A stretch of 64,000 nucleotides of DNA from Marsupella aquatica (GCA_973895155.1 OZ316898.1:3534001-3598000), one strand, 5' to 3'. Shown: positions 24,570 to 36,686, numbered from the stretch's first letter. Notes: generated by a model from the letters alone, not told the origin. Translations and numbers: made by a program.

Positions 24570-25729
24570 TCACATCACACACACTATAATAAGGGATCCT
24601 GCTCCTTTCTAGGCATAGTCTGCTTACAAAAACAGAATTGGCTGGAATTAATCTCAACCTTTCTATGCAAAGGGTGTTTTTTGGTGACCCTGGATTGGAC
24701 AAAATCCATACCTTTGGATACTGTCCCGTTTTATTTCATTTATCAGTGTATGTTACCTTTCTCCCAACCTTTCTCCCACTTTGTCCTTTGTGTGTGTTTT
24801 TGCTTTAATTTGTTTCCTTTAATTCTTTTTCTTTACTTTGTTTTCTCCCACTTCAATTGTCTTTTGTGTCAGTCTTTAGTTTTTGTTCAGGACTAATTAA
24901 TCAGTCACCAATCTTGGTATTATTCACTGACCACTCCCATTGATACTCCACGACTCAAGTGCATTTTTTTAGTCTACATCTTTATCCTTTTTGTCAGGGG
25001 GACAGTTTTTATACAAACAATTGGGCCTCTTCTTTTTTCTTTTAAATGGGAAAAAATTTGAGCTAGAAATTGGATGGAATCCCATCCCAACAGAGATCCC
25101 AATATATATTTGTGCAGGTGGACCCTCTAAATTTGTACTAAATTTTATTTTTGTCCTTTCCAAGTTAGGCCATGCCATCTTTAATTTGAACATGGACGTC
25201 TTTTATGTCACTACTTCTTTTCCTCAACAACATCTTAAAGTTTTAATTTAGGAAATGACATCTTATATGTAACAGAGGGGTGTTGAGCATGACCACAATG
25301 ACTGTATGGCCAAGATGACATATATTATGCCTCAATAATTACATCGCAAAATGTATATTTTCTTGACATGTGTTTCTAGCATCTCTTGCTCACCTTGGCA
25401 TCTTTTTTTCATCTTGACATCTTTTCTCTCCTCGACATTTTTTTAATCTCCTTGACATCTTTTTTTGCTCCTACCATCATTTTCTCACCTTGTCACATTT
25501 TCTCATCTCGACATCTTTTCTTCCCTTGACATCATTTAATCTCCTCGACATTGTTTTCTCTCCTCACCATCATTTTCTCACCTTGATATATTTTCTCACA
25601 TCAACATCTTTTTTTGCCTCGACATATTTTTTTCGCCTCTACATTTTTGTTTCATCTTGACATCTTTTGAGCAACACCTTCTTCTTGCCTCAATGTCTTC
25701 TCTGCAACTCAGCAGAGGCATGGGGCTAA
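24570..25729 (+). mobile_element. Helitron, non-autonomous, 1160 bp, both ends defined
   Basis: Starts TCACATCACAC directly after A and ends with a 6-bp hairpin (CTCTGC at 25700-25705, GCAGAG at 25712-25717), eight bases, then CTAA, followed by T. These are the canonical Helitron signatures: 5' TC, 3' hairpin then CTRR, insertion between A and T, no target duplication. The homologous copy of the segmental duplication near 32955 lacks this sequence, which gives a natural empty site. Inside are reverse-oriented AAGATGT-type units (CTTGACATCTTTTC) at 25370-25690. There is no Rep or helicase frame, so it depends on another element. Confidence 0.78.
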
Positions 25730-26311
25730 TATATATAATAGAGTTAGATAGATAGATATCTGATTTGTTTAATCAGAGCTCCTTCGTGTAAAAAACGCCA
25801 ATCCATTAAGAACTGGTACTCAGCATGTACATCATTTTTCCCGAGGTCGACTTCCAGTAAAGTAAATGAAACTGAATCTAGTAAAAGACCCCAATCCACT
25901 AAGAAGTAGTCCTCAGCAGCGTGTACATCATTTTCCCCGAGGTCGACTCCCAGTAAAGTAAATGAAAATGAACTTAGACGACACCATGAACATGAAAGCG
26001 ATAGACGTGAATGAATATCAAGTTTTCCTCCCGTTAAAACGACTTTTCATGGGCCCCATACAATATTCCGCCACCCTCCGCCCGCCCTTCACTGGATGAT
26101 AAACTTACAAACACTCTGCCAGTGCTGATTTAGATCTGTAAAGTTCGGAAGTTGATGCTCCGATGCTACATTCATCCAAGATGTTTAAAATCATTGAATT
26201 TCTGAGAGAGAAAAAAATAGGCAATCTTCCAATTGAATCACTTAATCCATAGGAAACGAATTGGGCCAGCCCAATGAATTAATCAATCGAATTCAATCAC
26301 CCCACTAGAGA

Positions 26312-26660
26312 CATAGACATATCATTACACCACACCTGCCACTATAAAAATCTCATTCCATGTCTCACTACTCACCATAAAAGGTGAAACACTAGCACCT
26401 TTTGCCTACTCACCATAAACACTAGCACCTTTTGCCTACTCACCATAAAGGTGGAACACTAGCACCTTTTGTGGAGCTACTTGTCAAAATGTTGGAACAC
26501 CTTTCGTGGACTACTTGTCAAAATGTTGGAACACCTTTTGTGTAACTCATAGCCCATTTCTGAAACTGTGCTCGTCACAATGAAAACTAAGAGTACCCGT
26601 CGTAGCCCTTTATAGGGGCAGTCGTGGTTTAAGCCGGCATAGACATATCATTACGCCACA
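26312..26660. mobile_element. 326-bp insertion flanked by 23-bp direct repeats
   Basis: A 23-bp string beginning CATAGACATATCATTAC stands at 26312-26334 and 26638-26660 with one mismatch. Copy 2 of the segmental duplication has it once (about 33446). The insert contains several CACTAGCACCTTTTG and ACTTGTCAAAATGTTGGAACACC repeats. No transposon family is recognised; an unusual duplication event is an alternative. Confidence 0.55.
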
Positions 26661-27857
26661 ATAAGAACAAGACCAGCGACATCTGTCTAGAATAAAGATT
26701 GCATGGCGAAAAGCTCGAAACTAGTCACCTTACTGCAAAAGCCGGTAGTTTGGCCAACTCCAACCTCCACCCAATAAGTAGGGACAGGTAGAGGCAGACC
26801 TCTGGGACCTACTGACTTATTTTAGTTTACTGTTTAAGACCTACTGCTTGACACACTATAGTCCAGGAATCCACAAAGATCACGCTGCAGGATTTCCAGT
26901 CAGTCGTAGCATAGTTATCCCAAGCACGACACCAAAAATCACAACAGAATCATCAATGCAAGGCCAATCTCGAAAAGAACCTTTTAAGGAGAACTCTGTT
27001 CCACATTTTGGAGCTGCATTCCGGATCATGAATTAGGGATTTTTAAATGTAACAAGATACTGCCATCCTGAGCTGGAAGCAATGGTCATCGGTGGATGCA
27101 CTTAAATTCGTCCAGCAATTCCTGATTGATCAGAAACTGTATTGTAACAGTCCATGTAGGTAAGGTATGTCTGCATCAAAGGACTTCAAATCGAAAGCAG
27201 GGCATTGCCATTCCAAAAGTTGATAGCAGTGCTGAATTTCAGCGAGTAACGTTATTGGCAAATCAACCAATTGTTGAATCCGGTGCGGTCTACCGAGCCA
27301 ATTCAAGACTTGATTATATAATACACACAATTCTGAAATTATTTTACACCAACTGCTATGGAATCGATTCTACACAATACAAAACGACCTGTCGAAGTCC
27401 TGCACCAAGGTTATATAGTACTTCGAATCCTACGAAACTGGAGGAAACAATAGCCGTTTCTAAACAACCATCGCTTTCAATTTGAGAAACATATCCAGTC
27501 CGATCCGCTATCGATTGTGACCCGCTTCGACAAACAATCTACTGTGTGCAACCATCGATCGACATTTCTGCCACGCGCTGCACCTGAAAAGGAGATTTTG
27601 GCCATCACCAGGCTCACATCATTGATTTCGCTCGTAAATATTACTGGCAATCAACTACGTTATCGTCATCTTTGTCTCCCCCTCACTCGGCCTGTAATGA
27701 TCGTGTCAGCGCTGCTTCTGGTACGTGTACTTAAAGATGATTCACATCATCCGTGTCTTCTTCCATTCCGGAAATCTTGTCTTTGTGCTGTATGAGAATC
27801 GGGCTTTATTGTTTACTTTCCGATGAGGCCACCACAATCTGCCAAGCGCATCTCATC

Positions 27858-28430
27858 TCACTGCGCGTCACACCTCGCCTTCAAATCCTCATTAAACCCC
27901 TCAAAATTCTTCCTCGCATCTCTCTCCATCTTTCTTCCGTCCTTAGCTAGAAAACTCAACACCCCACTGAAGCTCTCGTCGTGCACGAACGTGGTGCCCC
28001 CGGGGGTCGTCTCGCTCGGATTGAAGCGAAACGTATGCATGCCGGTGAACAGGCCCGGGATGCCATAGAGGAAGCCTCGCCAGCTGAACTCGCGCTCGTC
28101 ATTGACCTAGATGGCAGGAGGCAAAAATTGCCAATCAGTTTCTGAATCGCGTATTTTGCATAACTCTGTTGGAGATGGACAGAGGTCTTAGCTATGAAAG
28201 AGTTTGGAGATGAGATGAGATGAGGAACTTACCACTATGGTGGGTTGGAAGGACACGCTGCCGACGGTAACGCTCAGTTTCTCGCCCGGCTCAAGCTTGG
28301 CAGCGTCGCCTGTGGCAGGCTTGACGGAGGCCATGAAGCCTTGCGTCCATGTGGGCAGTTGCGCAAAGTCGAGCATTACTTTCCTGACCTCTTCCGGGGC
28401 ACGGGCGATTTCGATTTGGGTCGAAAGCAT
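27858..28430 (-). CDS. SRPBCC-family (START/polyketide-cyclase-like) protein, copy 1
   Basis: Two exons, 28430-28233 and 28106-27858, joined in phase 0 across a 126-bp intron with GTAAGT and CTAG/GT borders, giving 148 residues, a normal length for a one-domain SRPBCC protein. The N-terminal strand and helix (STQIEIARAPEEVRKVMLDF, then a Trp-Thr turn) and the C-terminal helix (RKNFEGFNEDLKAR) fit the helix-grip fold, which binds hydrophobic ligands. FSWRGFLYGIPGLFTGMHTF and TTFVHDESFSG are typical of SRPBCC proteins common in bacteria and fungi. No targeting peptide is visible. The ligand is unknown. It is the tandem partner of the gene at 34634-35204. Confidence 0.8.
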
Positions 28431-28699
28431 GATTCCGATCGTGAACGAAACGACTGAAGCACAAATTGACTACCGAAGAATCGAAACCAGAACGTGAATC
28501 TAAGCTCCAATGCTACACGGGACGGAACCTTTCTCAGCCACAACAACCTGCAAGAGATGAAGCAGAATGATATCTCAGGACTCACAAGACGATGAAAAGC
28601 TTTGAAGGTGGAGGACCTTCAGAATGCGAACGATCAGCTCTGAAAAGTGTAAAGGGAGAGCACGCTGAACAGTGAGATTGAGTCTGATCGCGGCGCATC

Positions 28700-28770
28700 T
28701 TGGCACTACTGTATTTAAACTCATCCACCTCATCAGAGAAAAACTCATCCACCTCATCAGAGAATTGTAC
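28700..28770 (-). promoter_or_regulatory. Possible TATA region of SRPBCC copy 1
   Basis: Minus-strand TTTAAATA at about 28716-28723, roughly 290 bp before the ATG. Both copies of the gene preserve it. In this copy the adjacent AACTCATCCACCTCATCAGA is duplicated in tandem; in copy 2 it is single. The distance to the ATG implies a long 5' UTR, or that this is not the real box. Confidence 0.3.
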
Positions 28771-28812
28771 CAAGTTGCTCTGAGGACGCGTTGCACAAGT
28801 CCATTTAGAAGC

Positions 28813-29402
28813 ATGTTTGATTTCCTTTTATAAATAACGATTTTCACATTGCATGCTGTGGCTTTGCACCTGTTACTTTAGTGGTTAACTCCAGGTAGTT
28901 GCTCGGAGACTGAAACTAAATACCTAAAGAAGGTGTTTACGAGAACATGCAGTCCATGGCCTACTGGTTACCAAGCCAGAGTGCGGACACTCAGGTAGCT
29001 CACTGTGAGCTTTTTAACACACACCCTTCCCAAAAGTGGGGTTCAGACGCGTGCCTCTTGTTACACTCAGAAGTCCTTTTGATTCGAAGAGAGTTTACAC
29101 ACATAATCCCCCCCAAAAGTGCGGTTCAGACATTTCTAGTAACACACAAACATTTTTTGATTCTAGTTCACATAATCCCCCCCCCCCCCAAAAGTGCGGT
29201 TCAGACGCTTCTAGTAACACACAAACATTTTTTGATTCCAGATGTGAACAGGCTGTTGCAGTTTCCGGTCAATAATCACTAAGTATAATCCAAAGGAGCT
29301 CTAGAACAGTCTTAAATGCTGAACACATTACTCTTAGAAGTGAATGAAGTTCACCAGACAGTCTCATCTCACATTCACGCCCAGCTAGAGTTTAATAAAA
29401 CT
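28813..29402. repeat. Spacer between duplicated segments, with a 3-unit tandem repeat
   Basis: At about 29032-29250 a unit of 75 to 80 bp, AAAAGTG(C/G)GGTTCAGAC...TTTTTGATTC...CATAATCCCCCC, is present three times; the second and third copies are closest. No gene is recognised in the rest. Confidence 0.65.
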
Positions 29403-29735
29403 TGGGTTTGACCTTTTAGATTAACTAAATAAATTGTCCCTCTGTCCCTCCCCTTTTTTTTTCTAGCCCCTTCGGAAGTGGAAATACGGTGGGTTTTGTA
29501 ATTTCCTGAGTCTCTTGGTCACATAATGGAAATGCAACGGCAATCATGTGCAATGTAATTTTTTTTTAAACCTTTCTGAATTTCAAAATAAGTAACTCAT
29601 AATTACAGGCATCTCATTAATGTAGGGATTAATTTATCATTGTAGTCATTTCAGTTGTAATCATTTTATTCTTAAGGCCATTGTTTTGTTGGTCAATGCA
29701 TGTCATTGTTGAAAATGTTTTAGAAATGAGCATTA

Positions 29736-32495
29736 ATGTAGAAAATGAAGCCCAGATGGACCAAGCTTACGAAAATGAAGCGCCGCTGACAGTAAAGAGA
29801 CTCAGCAAAAACATGTGACGGTATATGGCATGGCTCTAGGGAATTATCATGAAGGATCTAGGTCTTTTATCACATTTGAAATGGCTTTGACAGCTACCTC
29901 TGACATCAATGGTACGGAGAAAGGAGAAAATTTACGTTAGTACTTCCTGGTGGGGCATCTTGGAATCTGTCAGTACTTCATGGTCAAAGTTCCCACTATA
30001 GTCTCCCTTCTATGCTCAGGACCATAGTCAAACCTGATCACAAAGCTCAAGGAGTAAAACACGAGGTAAGGAGCTCTGCCATGTCAGGTGACAATTTTAT
30101 GAAATTCCGCTGCCCATATCCCAGGTCATGCTGCCACTAGGGCTGCTCGCCTCAAGGAGGAGGCTTATGCTACGCGTTACCTAGGGGACCTTTTCTACCC
30201 GTTTGCCGTGGAGGTTTTTGGAGCGCTGCACCCGACTTTTGACCATTTCTTGCGCTCCTGTGCGGTTTATTATGTCGAGCGGCGGCCTTATCCACCCGTC
30301 TATGTTATCACTGCCTTTTTTAGACAGCGGGTGTCCATTGCACTTCAGCGAGCACAGGCCTCACTATCCTTCGTAGAGGAGAGGCGGTTGGAGTCAGGGC
30401 ATCTAGTCGGATTCCATTGCTTGACCCCCCTATGCAATTCACGATGGAGCTTTATCAGGCCCTTCACTTTTCCGTTGGGTAGTCTTTAGGGTTGTGTGTC
30501 CTTTGTTCTCCTTGGGCTGGGCTTGTGCCTGGTCTTTTTTGTTTTTGCTCTTTGGCCTTCTGGCCCTTTTTCTTGTTTTCCCTTGATTGGGTTTTTTGGC
30601 CTGTGGGATCCTGTCTCCCGGTTCAGTGCCTCCTGCTCTTTGGCAGTCTGTTATATTTTTGTAACGTCAGTAGCTGACCACTGTGTTGACACTGGAGGCT
30701 CATGCTGAATGGGGGGCAATAGGGGATGGGCAGTATCGAAGATCATGATAATTCCCCGAATCCTCTCATTCAAATCCTCTCAGTTTCCAGCTTTGGGTAC
30801 TTAGAAGTGGGCTCATAAAGTAGCTCATCTTGCTGTTGTTGCCAATCGCCATTGTGGTGAGATGTCCACACTCGCCAAGCATATATTTCACTACGTAGTG
30901 CCGCTTGCATGTACTTAGCAATAACTGGGTCCAATAACCAAAATTGGGACCAGAATGTGCAAAATTTCAGCTTGTATCTATGAAAATTAAAACTAAAACA
31001 AAAGGCTTTACTCAAATCAAAATGGTGAGGTGAAAAGTGAGATTCATTTTGAACTTGCTCACTTGGCAATGTTATTCTAGTGAGCAACTCATACCTCACC
31101 CATTGCCCCTAAGCCACTGCAGAGAATTTAGTTCACAGACTACATCCAGGGGAGGTAAAATTGCTTCACCCAGTCTCTGTGATGCTGCCTGATGCAGTCA
31201 GAATTGAAAAGGCCAAAATGATGCCTTGCTGCTAGATGCAATGATATTAACTAGGCAAACAATGTTGCCTATTCAGCTGCCAGATGCAACTAGATTAAAG
31301 AATAATCTTGCCTGTGAAGCTGTAGATTCATTTCACAATGTGTACTTATTGAAACCTGATTTTCTCTAGAAGTCCATAACTCTTCTCTCTTTCAAAGGAC
31401 CAATTGAGTCTGCATTTTGGCATTTCAGTCAACCCTGTGGCTCTTAATCTACGTAGTGATTGAAATCAAAACTTCCAATTTCACAGAAATTTATCTTTGA
31501 ATTTTACAACACTCTGTCTAGAATGAGAGCAGCTTTGATCATTTCAATCATGTTTGTCTATGGCTATCAATTAAAGTCAATCCACTATTAATGGACAACG
31601 ATGGCACTCTCTTCATAGAATGATGTGGATAGAACCTGACTGCTAGCTGATTTTTTTGTTTATTAAGTATTAGCTAGTTTACATATATGGACCCCCGCAT
31701 GGACCTCCTCAACCCGGATTCCCAAGCTGAGTCTCCATCCTGGCTCAATAGTGACAGCAAGCCCAAGAACCCTCATGGATCATATCCCAAATCGGATTCA
31801 GAATATATATACAACGAAGGTGATGTCTTAGTTGGATGATGATCAAGATGTTAATGCAGTTCCCGGTGCTGTTCAGTTTGGACCAATCTTGGGTGGGACA
31901 GGTCTGCAAAATAATGATCGCCCACAAAAGCACCCATTTATTAACATCAATGTTGAGATAGAGACAAAGGTCTTATTCCAGCAGTGCAGACTGTTTGGGG
32001 TAATATAAACCGCTCATTTTGTACCAGACATATTCGAGCCAATGTCATCACTCACTCCTACCAGACCATTGGGAATTAGTTTTTCAACGAGGTTTGTGGA
32101 AAATAATGGATTGTACACTCATTTTCAGCATTGTATGGTTAATTGTTGAGGGCTTGGTTAAGCTTTTTGGTTCCTTTCACATTATGTTATGTCTTCTAAG
32201 TTGGCTTGCCAAGTTAGAGCAATGGTTTTCAATTGCATGTTGGATGAATACAAGCCATTGACATCACGACAATAAGCTGGCCTTGACTACATCAGAGACA
32301 TCGATCCAAAATTGTACTCTTGTCATGCCTTCTGTGTAGCAAGGTAAGGTTAATTCTTGAAAATGTTCTCTTACTAAATGTACTTTCAAACATTTGTGCC
32401 TCATATGGAGTGTCCCTATCTTTTGCATTAATCAGGTGGGAACATACCACTTCTAATGTGGTGGAGATATTAAATGGAGTTATTTAGGAAACTTA
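29736..32495. mobile_element. 2.75-kb insertion in copy 2, containing a LINE-like tail
   Basis: Comparison with 24030-24070 shows homology stops after GAGCATTAATGTA and resumes near AAAAGAATAGAAAAGAATGAG. The insert contains the retroelement-like frame at 30112-30715 and otherwise unrecognised AT-rich sequence. I could not see terminal repeats or a clear target duplication, so its class is open. Confidence 0.55.
30112..30715 (+). pseudogene. LINE-like reverse-transcriptase tail fragment
   Basis: In one frame it reads HAATRAARLKEEAYATRYLG, then a FYPFAVEVFGALHPTFDHFL stretch, then ITAFFRQRVSIALQRAQA. This resembles the C-terminal tail that follows the reverse transcriptase domain in plant non-LTR-type elements. 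Related sequence occurs on the minus strand at 42790-43536 and on the plus strand at 61687-62225. The reverse transcriptase core itself is missing, so this is a 5'-truncated remnant. The family assignment is from memory of the motif and only moderately sure. Confidence 0.5.
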
Positions 32496-34633
32496 GAAAC
32501 AATATTAAATTAAAAAAAAGAATAGAAAAGAATGAGAATTTTTGTTCTCGTCTCAATAGAATTTAAATTCTTTTCACTCTTCTATCAATAATCTCTTTTC
32601 AACTCACAACTCTAATTAATAATGTGGTAACTTTAGTTCCCCTTCTATAGTTTTCCATTATGTGAATGGGGCCCCATCAAGTAATTTGCTGAAAGATATA
32701 ATGTGGGACCTACTTAGATTTGAAACCCACCTACCCATTATAGCCACTTGATAGCTCAACCCTCAACTTCAAATGACCTTGAGATTGGAATCCTTTTTTG
32801 TATGTCATCTATGAGTTTATGACTGAGTGGGTCGATGTCCCAAGCTAGATTGTTGTTTTTTTTATTCTTTTCACCTGATCCCATCATTAGGAAAATTTAA
32901 GGTTTTAAATACAATGGTCATTATGGGTTCACTCCAAAAGGTCATTTTGTAAGACCATGGGGGAAAATTATAGAGTTAGATAGATATATGATTTGTTTAA
33001 TTAGAGCTTGGTCCTCAGCAGCGTGTACATCATTTTCCCCGAGGTCAACTTCCAGTAAACTAAATGAAAATGAATTTAGACTATACCATGAACATGAAAG
33101 CCATAGACATGAATGAATATCAAGTTTTCCTCACGTTACAAACAGTTTTTTATGGGCCTCAGACAATATTCCTCCACCCTCCGCCCGTCCTTCACTGGAT
33201 GATAAACTTACAAACACTCTGCCAGTGCTAATTTAAAATAACAGGTATTTCATTCACAGGCCCTATCTGTAAAGTTCGGAAGTTGATGCATCGATGCTAC
33301 ATTCATCCAAGATGTGTAAAATCATTGAATTTCTCAGAGAGGAAAAAGCAGATAATCTTCCAATTGAATCACTGAATCCATAGGAAACGAATTGCGCCAG
33401 CCCAATGAATTAATCAATCACATTCAATCACCCCCACGAGAGGCATAGATATATCATTGGGCCACAGTAATGAATAAAACCAGAGAAATCTGTCTGAAAG
33501 AAAGAAGGATTGCAGGGCGAAAAGCGCGAAACTAGTCACCTTACTGCAAAAGCCGGTAGTTTGGCCAACTCCAACCTCCACCCAACAATTAGAGACAGGT
33601 AGAAGCAGACCTCTGCTACCTTTAGGAACTACTGCTTGACACACTTTACTCCAGGATTCCACAAAGATCGCAGTCCGTCGTAGTCATACTTATCCCAAGC
33701 ACGACACCAAAAACCACAACAGAATCATCAATACAAGGCGAGGCATAGGATTTCCATGAAATCATTCTATTTCGAGAATGAGCCCACTTTTAAGGAGAAC
33801 TCTGTTCCACATTTTGGAGCTGCATTACGGATTATGAAATAGAGATTTTTAAATGTAACAAGATACTGCCATCCTGAGCTGGAAGCAACGTTCATCGGTG
33901 GATGCACTTAAATTCGTCCAGCAATTCCTAATTGATCAGAAACTGTAGTGTAATTAACAGTCCATCTAGGTAACTCCATCAAAGGACTTCAAATCGAAGG
34001 CAGGACATTGCCATTCCAAAGTTGATAGCAGTGCTGAATTTCAGCGAGTAATGTTACTGGCAAATCAACGAATTCTTGACTCCGGTCCAATTCAAGATTT
34101 GATTATCTTACACACAATTATGAAATCATTTTACACCAAATGCTATGGAATCTATTCTACACAATACAAAACGACCTGTCGAAGTCCCGCACCAAGGTCA
34201 TACAGTACTTCGAATCCTACGAAACTGCAAGAGGAAACAATAGACGTTTCTAAACAACCAGCTTTCAATTTGAGAAACATATCTAGTCCGATCCGGTATT
34301 GATAGTGACCGCTTGGACAAACAATCTACTGTGTGATACCATCCATTGACATTTCCGACACGCGCTGCAGCTGAAAAGGAGATTTTGGACATCACCCGGC
34401 TCACATCATTCGCTCGTAAATATTACTTGCAATCTCCTACGTTGTCGTCATATTTGTCTCCCCCTCACTCGGCCTGTAATGGTCATGTCAGCGCTGCTTC
34501 TGGTACGTGTACCTAAAGATGATTCACGTCATCCGTGTCTTCTTCCATTCCGGAAATCTTCTCTTTGTGCTGTATGAGAATCAGGCTTTATTGTTTACTT
34601 TTCAATGAGGCCATCTGCCAAGCGCGTCTCATC

Positions 34634-35204
34634 TCACTGCGCCTCACACCTCGCCTTCAAATCGTCATTAAACCCCTCAAAATTCTTCCTCGTATCTCTC
34701 TCCATCTTTTTTCCCTCCTTCACTAGAAAACTCAACACCCCACTGAAGCTCTCTTCGTGCACGAACGTGGTGCCCCCGGGGGTCGTCTCGCTCGGATTGA
34801 AGCGAAACGTGTGCACGCCGGTGAACAGGCTCGGGATGCCGTAGAGGACGCCTCGCCAGCTGAACGCGCGCTCGTCATTGACCTAGATGGCAGGAGGCAA
34901 ATTGCCAATCAGTTTCTGAATCGCGTATTTTGCATAACTCTGTTGGAGATGGACAGAGAACTTAGCTATGAGAGAGTTTGGAGATGAAATGAGACGAGGA
35001 ACTTACCAATATGGTGGGTTTGAAGGAGACGCTGCCGACGGTAAGGCTCAGTTTCTCACCCGGCTCAAGCTTGGCCGCGTCGCCTTTGGCAGGCTTGACG
35101 GAGGCCATGAAGCCTTGCGTCCATGTGGGCAGTTGCGCAAAGTCGAGCATTACTTTCCTGACCTCTTCCGGGGCACGGGCGATTTCGATTTGGGTCGAAA
35201 GCAT
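34634..35204 (-). CDS. SRPBCC-family (START/polyketide-cyclase-like) protein, copy 2
   Basis: Exons 35204-35007 (198 nt) and 34882-34634 (249 nt), with the same lengths and phase as copy 1, giving 148 residues. It differs from copy 1 by conservative changes (for example GIPSLFTGVHTF for GIPGLFTGMHTF, FLVKEGKKMERDT for FLAKDGRKMERDA). No frameshift or stop separates the copies. An intact frame in both argues that both are, or recently were, functional. The fold and the uncertainty about ligand are as for copy 1. Confidence 0.8.
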
Positions 35205-35570
35205 GATTCCGATTGTGAAGAATGACTACTGCACAAATTGACTACCGAAGAATCGAAACCAGATCGTGAATCTAAGCTCCAATGCTACACTGGACGGAAC
35301 CTTTCTCAGCCACAAAAACCTGCGAGAGATGAAGCGAATGATATCTCAAGACACACAAACCAATGAAAAGCTTTGAAGGTGAGAGACCTTCAAAATGCGA
35401 ACGATCTGCAGAAAAGCTCTGAAAAGTGTAAAGGGAGGGCACGCTAAACAGTGAGATTGAGTCTGATTAATTCGGCGCATCTTGGGCACTATTTTATTTA
35501 AACTCATCCTCCTCATCAGAGAACTGTACCAAGGTCCTCTGAGGACGCGTTGCACAAGTCTATTTAGAAG

Positions 35571-35714
35571 GAAGTTCGCCCCACTGACTCATCAGAAGGT
35601 TCCTCCAGACAGCAGCAAGCCTCCCTACCCCAAATGAGACTGGATGCTTATTGCTCAACGCAGCCGTGTGATTGTGCAGACTGCGAAGCCACTAAAGGAT
35701 GCTTGCTCCGTAAG
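35571..35714. other. Short intergenic
   Basis: Unique sequence between the segmental duplication and the MITE-like element. No feature is recognised. Confidence 0.4.
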
Positions 35715-35729
35715 TTAGAGCATCTCCAA

Positions 35730-36084
35730 CCCACCAAGGTTTTTTTTGCCTTGAAACCCAAAGTTGACCCATCCATTTTTTGCCTTGAAAACCCAAAGCT
35801 GACCCATCCTACATAGGATAACCCATCAACTCAAGAGCATGCACCTCTATAGGGTAGCCCACAAGGGGATCATACCCAGGAGCAGGAGGGAGAGAGGATT
35901 GGACCAAAGCCCTAACTGACCAACCAGGGCTGAGTAAAAACCATTACTCCCACCACTACACCCCACACACACTCACCCTCCACAACCCTTGCATGTAGAG
36001 AGGGGATTGAACTTGGGACCTCTCAGGTCTAGGCTCATCCCCTGGCCAATTGAACAGAGCCAGTTGGTTCCCACCAAGGTTTTT
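35730..36084 (-). mobile_element. tRNA-derived SINE with 15-bp target duplication
   Basis: The 15-bp string CCCACCAAGGTTTTT flanks it at 35730-35744 and 36070-36084. Read on the minus strand, the 325-bp body has box A-like GGCCAGGGGATGAGCC and box B-like AGTTCAATCCC, the internal Pol III promoter of tRNA-derived SINEs, and ends in a TTTCAAGGCAAAAA-type tail that is duplicated here. The SINE at 62914-63137 shares head, body and tail. It sits within the MITE-like element, so it inserted later. Confidence 0.82.
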
Positions 36085-36174
36085 ACTTACAAAAGAAGGT
36101 GTATAGTGTAGTGTACCATGTATAAGAGCATCTCCAAAGGTGTAGGCTATTTGTTTATTGTATACATTAAATAT

Positions 36175-36508
36175 AGTGTAAAGAGTTGTCAGTTACTCCT
36201 TTGACACTTTTTGACACTTTTTGACACTTGCCTGTAGAGTAACTTCCATTCACGAAGTATTAGTAAGTGTAAAGCGTTGTCAGTTACTCCTTTGACACTT
36301 TCTGACACTTGCCTTTAGAGTAACTTCTGCTCACGAAGTATTAGTAAGTGTGAAGAGTTGTCAGTTACTCCTTTGACACTTTTTGACACTTGCCTTTAGA
36401 GTTACTTCCGCTCACGAAGTATTAGTAAGTGTAAAGAGTTGTCAGTTACTCCTTTGACACTTTTTGACCCTTGCCTTTAGAGTAACTCCGTTCACTAAGT
36501 ATTAGTAA
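36175..36508. repeat. 81-bp minisatellite, four units
   Basis: Units of about 80 to 91 bp: GTGTAAAGAGTTGTCAGTTA, CTCCTTTGACACTTTTTGACAC, then CACGAAGTATTAGTA. The first unit has one extra TTTTTGACAC. It lies within the MITE-like element. Confidence 0.85.
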
Positions 36509-36686
36509 GATACTAAAAAAACACAACTCTTTATACTAAACAAATAGCCTACACATAGCCTACACTAAGGCCACAAGTGTAGTTTTAGAATAATCCATTG
36601 GGGTTGCCTTTTTTGTTCAACTTTACTGGGTTTGGTCAACATAGCATTAGAGTAGACCAACCCAGTAACCCTTGGAGATGCTCTAA

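Larger units (their letters stand above)
23682..28812. repeat. Direct segmental duplication, copy 1
   Basis: Matches 29403-35570 in the same orientation. It starts at GGGTTTGACCTTTTAGAT and ends after GAGGACGCGTTGCACAAGTC. It includes the SRPBCC gene and several kb of downstream DNA. This copy carries two insertions missing from copy 2: a Helitron at 24570-25729 and a 326-bp insert at about 26335-26660. Confidence 0.85.
29403..35570. repeat. Direct segmental duplication, copy 2
   Basis: Matches 23682-28812. This copy is interrupted by about 2.75 kb (29736-32495) that is absent from copy 1. It lacks both the Helitron and the 326-bp insert of copy 1. Confidence 0.85.
35715..36686. mobile_element. 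MITE-like element(s) with TTAGAGCATCTCCAA termini
   Basis: The left edge TTAGAGCATCTCCAA at 35715 is mirrored by TTGGAGATGCTCTAA at 36672-36686. A second left-type end, AGAGCATCTCCAAAGG, is at about 36125. There may be one element spanning all of it, or an inner element of about 565 bp (36122-36686) beside a fragment. This terminal motif is widespread in plant MITEs. No clear target duplication could be read. A SINE and a minisatellite lie inside. Confidence 0.55.
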
